DNA from: UBA11891 sp003533785
GTDB taxonomy: Bacteria > Bacteroidota > Bacteroidia > Flavobacteriales > Flavobacteriaceae
Assembly (NCBI GenBank): GCA_949511625.1
Contig: CATFEX010000039.1
Coordinates: 1 to 25,608 of the forward strand
Reading direction: 5' to 3'
Length of the DNA stretch: 25,608 bases
The notes under the pieces are model-generated. The model ran no database searches. It worked only from the letters and a program-made list of their open reading frames with translations, and was not told the origin of the DNA. The first letter of the stretch is position 1, and every line of letters starts with the position of its first letter. Below are positions 23,380 through 25,608 of this stretch, in pieces. A program made the translations under genes and the position numbers.

Positions 23380-24153
23380 ATGTCCAAAAAACCTTTAATA
23401 CTTGTGACTAATGATGACGGCATTACGGCACCAGGAATTCGAGCACTCGTTGAAATAATGACGGAACTTGGAGAGGTAGTAGTTGTGGCTCCAGACAGTC
23501 CACAATCGGGAATGGGGCATGCCATTACTATCAATTCTACCCTTCATTGCAGTAAAATCAAAGTAGACTCAGGGCCACAACTGGAATATAGTTGTTCCGG
23601 AACTCCAGCCGATTGTGTGAAATTAGCCATTAATGAGTTATTGGATCGCAAGCCAGATCTTTGTGTTTCAGGAATCAATCATGGGTCTAATTCTTCCATC
23701 AATGTAATCTATTCAGGTACAATGAGCGCCGCTTTGGAAGCTGGTATTGAGGGTATTCCTGCCATTGGATTTTCACTTCTCGATTATCGTTGGGGTGCAA
23801 ATTTTGAAGTAATCAAACCTTATGTAAAGCAAATCACACAAAAAGCATTAAACAATGGTATTCCAGAGAATGTAGTATTGAATGTCAATTTTCCAAAAGG
23901 AACTGAAACGCCAATTGAGGGAATTAAAATCTGTCGACAGGCAAAAGCCAACTGGGTTGAAGAGTTTGATAAACGCACCAATCCAATGGGCATGGAGTAC
24001 TACTGGCTTACTGGTAAATTTATCAATGAAGACCGAGGAGAGGATACGGATGAGTGGGCTTTAAAAAACAACTTTATCTCAGTGGTACCCGTTCAATATG
24101 ATTTAACTGCGCATCACGCTATTCAAAACCTTAATACATGGCAGTTTGAATAG
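23380..24153 (+). CDS. surE: 5'/3'-nucleotidase SurE
   Basis: 257 residues. A metal-dependent phosphatase of nucleoside monophosphates and possibly short polyphosphates, linked with stationary-phase survival. The acidic metal site is seen in LVTNDDGITAPGIRAL with Asp12 and Asp13, Ser43 in PQSGMGHAITI and Asn100 in SGINHGSN, matching the four known SurE ligands. SGTPADCVKLA and a VIYSGTMSAALEAG stretch complete the fold. The ATG at 23380 gives the standard N-terminus. It starts a tight plus-strand group with a small membrane protein (7 bp gap) and lpxB, divergent from prc. Confidence 0.97.
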   Translation: MSKKPLILVTNDDGITAPGIRALVEIMTELGEVVVVAPDSPQSGMGHAITINSTLHCSKIKVDSGPQLEYSCSGTPADCVKLAINELLDRKPDLCVSGINHGSNSSINVIYSGTMSAALEAGIEGIPAIGFSLLDYRWGANFEVIKPYVKQITQKALNNGIPENVVLNVNFPKGTETPIEGIKICRQAKANWVEEFDKRTNPMGMEYYWLTGKFINEDRGEDTDEWALKNNFISVVPVQYDLTAHHAIQNLNTWQFE

Positions 24154-24160
24154 GAAAGAG

Positions 24161-24430
24161 ATGGCTATGGGTTTTTTTGCTGCACTTTTTGCTACAGCCT
24201 CTTGTATGTTGCTTTTTACCGCTTTGGTGTCCAAAACCGACTCCATTGATAGCCTCATGTATCTTTTCGATCAGAAAAAGCTAGGAGCCTTAATTAGTAT
24301 CGGAGCACTCATTAATCTCTTGCTTTTTTTCTTAGCCATACGGCGAAATAAAAATGCTTTTGCGACTGGGGTTTTGGCTTGTTCATTGGGTTTGGTCATT
24401 CTTATTGCAGCATTAAAATTCATTGACTAA
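24161..24430 (+). CDS. Small membrane protein, function unknown
   Basis: 89 residues from the ATG at 24161, preceded by GGAAAGAG, one of the few Shine-Dalgarno-like stretches in the window. An upstream in-frame TTG (24146) would overlap surE and is less likely; an ATG at 24167 is a further option. Three hydrophobic segments are visible: about 3-23 (GFFAALFATASCMLLFTALV), 41-60 (ALISIGALINLLLFFLAI) and 67-87. No motif gives a function. It is packed between surE and lpxB: its stop is followed at once by the lpxB ATG. A role in the envelope or lipid A branch is suggested only by position. Confidence 0.75.
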   Translation: MAMGFFAALFATASCMLLFTALVSKTDSIDSLMYLFDQKKLGALISIGALINLLLFFLAIRRNKNAFATGVLACSLGLVILIAALKFID

Positions 24431-25537
24431 ATGAAATACTACCTCATCGCAGGAGAAGCCTCTGGTGACTTGCACGGGGCGCGACTGATAGAAGCACTTA
24501 ACGCAAGAGACCCCAAAGCTAACATACGTTGCTGGGGAGGAGATATGATGGAAAAAGCAGGAGCTACCCTGGTTAAACATTATCGGGAATTGGCCTTTAT
24601 GGGTTTTTGGGAGGTATTAATAAATCTTCCTACCATTTTAAAAAACATTAGACGCTGCAAAGCAGATATTTCTTCATACCAGCCCGATGTCATTATTTAT
24701 ATTGACTATCCGGGTTTCAATCTTCGAATTGCTGAGTGGGCACACACCCAAGGGTTCCATAATCACTATTATATTAGTCCTCAAGTATGGGCATGGAAAT
24801 CCAATCGCGTGGTTAAAATGAAGCAGACCCTTGCTGCTCTTTATACTATTCTCCCCTTTGAGAAATCCTACTTCAAAGAACAACACCATTATGAGGTGAA
24901 TTATGTGGGACATCCCCTATTGGACAGTATCGATTCTGCTCCCCCTTCTCACCCTTTTCGCAACACCCATCAGCTAGACGAACGCCCTATCATTGCCCTG
25001 CTCCCAGGGAGTCGCAGTCAAGAAGTCAAGAAAATGTTGCCTTTGTTTTTAAAGGTCATTCCTCACTTTCCTGAGCATCAATTCATTGTTGCAGGTACTA
25101 CTAGCCTTGGAGTATCATTTTACACTAATTTATTAATGGCTACCCCTTGTAAAGTAGTGATCGGCAATACCTATGAACTGCTCCAATCTTCTGAAGCTGC
25201 TCTTGTAACAAGCGGGACGGCTACCTTGGAAGCAGCCCTTTTTGGAGTACCACAAGTAGTCTGTTATAAAACCAGTGCTTTGAGTTATTGGTTGGCTAAA
25301 CAATGGGTGAAATTGGAATGGATATCTTTAGTCAATCTTATCTTAGATCAGCAGGTGATCCAAGAACTCATTCAAGAAGATTGTACGCCAATCAGCCTTC
25401 AGAAAAGCTTGAATCAGCTATTGGATCCAAAGCGTGTTGCACAAATTCAAAAACACTATAAACAACTCCGAGATCAGTTAGACCAAGGGGGAGCCAGCCG
25501 AAAAACAGCGGATTTAATTTATTCCTCGTTGACTTAA
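24431..25537 (+). CDS. lpxB: Lipid-A-disaccharide synthase
   Basis: 368 residues, normal length. LpxB (GT19) condenses UDP-2,3-diacylglucosamine with lipid X to form the lipid A disaccharide at the inner membrane's cytoplasmic face. Signature stretches: IAGEASGDLHGARLIEAL (near the N-terminus), the MGFWEVL motif, PDVIIYIDYPGFNLRIAEWA, SPQVWAWKSNRVVKMK, and LLPGSRSQEVKKMLP in the C-terminal nucleotide-sugar domain, then TSGTATLEAALFGVPQVVCY. It begins immediately after the preceding stop codon (TAAATG), which suggests coupled translation. Confidence 0.97.
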   Translation: MKYYLIAGEASGDLHGARLIEALNARDPKANIRCWGGDMMEKAGATLVKHYRELAFMGFWEVLINLPTILKNIRRCKADISSYQPDVIIYIDYPGFNLRIAEWAHTQGFHNHYYISPQVWAWKSNRVVKMKQTLAALYTILPFEKSYFKEQHHYEVNYVGHPLLDSIDSAPPSHPFRNTHQLDERPIIALLPGSRSQEVKKMLPLFLKVIPHFPEHQFIVAGTTSLGVSFYTNLLMATPCKVVIGNTYELLQSSEAALVTSGTATLEAALFGVPQVVCYKTSALSYWLAKQWVKLEWISLVNLILDQQVIQELIQEDCTPISLQKSLNQLLDPKRVAQIQKHYKQLRDQLDQGGASRKTADLIYSSLT

Positions 25538-25550
25538 ATTAAGGAATTCC

Positions 25551-25608
25551 CTATTTTGTAGGGTGCCCCATCTTGATTCTTTTTTCTTTAAGTGCCTTTT
25601 GGCTTTTA
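25551..25608 (-). CDS. Possible 3' end of a minus-strand gene (partial)
   Basis: On the minus strand one frame is open from the window edge to a TAG at 25553-25551 and gives 18 complete codons, ending ALKEKRIKMGHPTK, lysine-rich as many C-termini are. It would converge with lpxB 13 bp away. At this length an open frame may be chance, and the product cannot be identified. Confidence 0.25.
   Translation of the reverse strand, partial: KSQKALKEKRIKMGHPTK

Noticed and set aside
25549..25563. Hairpin CCCTA / TAGGG after lpxB as a terminator
   Set aside because: The stem is only five base pairs and no T run follows directly on either strand; it may also lie within the end of a minus-strand gene.
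1..25608. CRISPR array, tRNA/rRNA genes, insertion sequences or prophage genes
   Set aside because: No regularly spaced repeats, cloverleaf-like segments in the small gaps, transposase or integrase motifs were seen.

Overview
The window looks like chromosomal housekeeping DNA from a member of the Bacteroidota, most likely Flavobacteriaceae. The reasons are the gliding/type IX secretion lipoprotein GldK at the left edge, a receiver-less sigma-54 activator next to miaB and a LptE-like lipoprotein, a TopA that ends in Toprim C-terminal repeats instead of zinc ribbons, several TAnnTTTG-like -7 elements of the Bacteroidota type, and a general lack of strong Shine-Dalgarno sequences. No mobile element, prophage, CRISPR array, tRNA or rRNA was seen. 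Coding density is very high and no gene-free gap reaches 300 bases.

Layout: (1) 1-4625, minus strand: topA, an arginase-fold protein with a damaged metal site, and the 5' part of gldK. (2) 4841-9232, plus strand: miaB, a sigma-54 activator, an LptE-like lipoprotein, a small TPR protein and secG, closed by a clear intrinsic terminator. (3) 9347-11270: groES-groEL, preceded by a short palindrome instead of a CIRCE element and followed by a second clear terminator. (4) 11344-12461: a DUF2141 protein convergent with an HMA-MauE/DoxX-like membrane fusion. (5) 12544-14546: a GAF-type methionine sulfoxide reductase homologue overlapping purH. (6) 14579-20038: the full rod-shape cluster mreB-mreC-mreD-mrdA-rodA. 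(7) 20039-23241, minus strand: an orphan OppC/DppC-type permease downstream of a tail-specific protease. (8) 23380-25537, plus strand: surE, a small membrane protein and lpxB, then possibly the tail of a minus-strand gene.

The recurring theme is envelope construction: LptE (LPS transport), LpxB (lipid A), SecG (export), MreBCD/PBP2/RodA (cell wall elongation), Prc (envelope proteolysis) and GldK (gliding and secretion), beside protein folding (GroESL), tRNA modification (MiaB), DNA supercoiling (TopA) and purine synthesis (PurH).

I do not see a clearly new defence, toxin or biosynthetic system. The items most worth a second look are the ureohydrolase-like protein with two of six metal ligands replaced beside gldK; the sigma-54 activator embedded in an envelope operon; the fRMsr homologue with a Cys-to-His change at a recycling position; and the palindromes upstream of miaB and groES.
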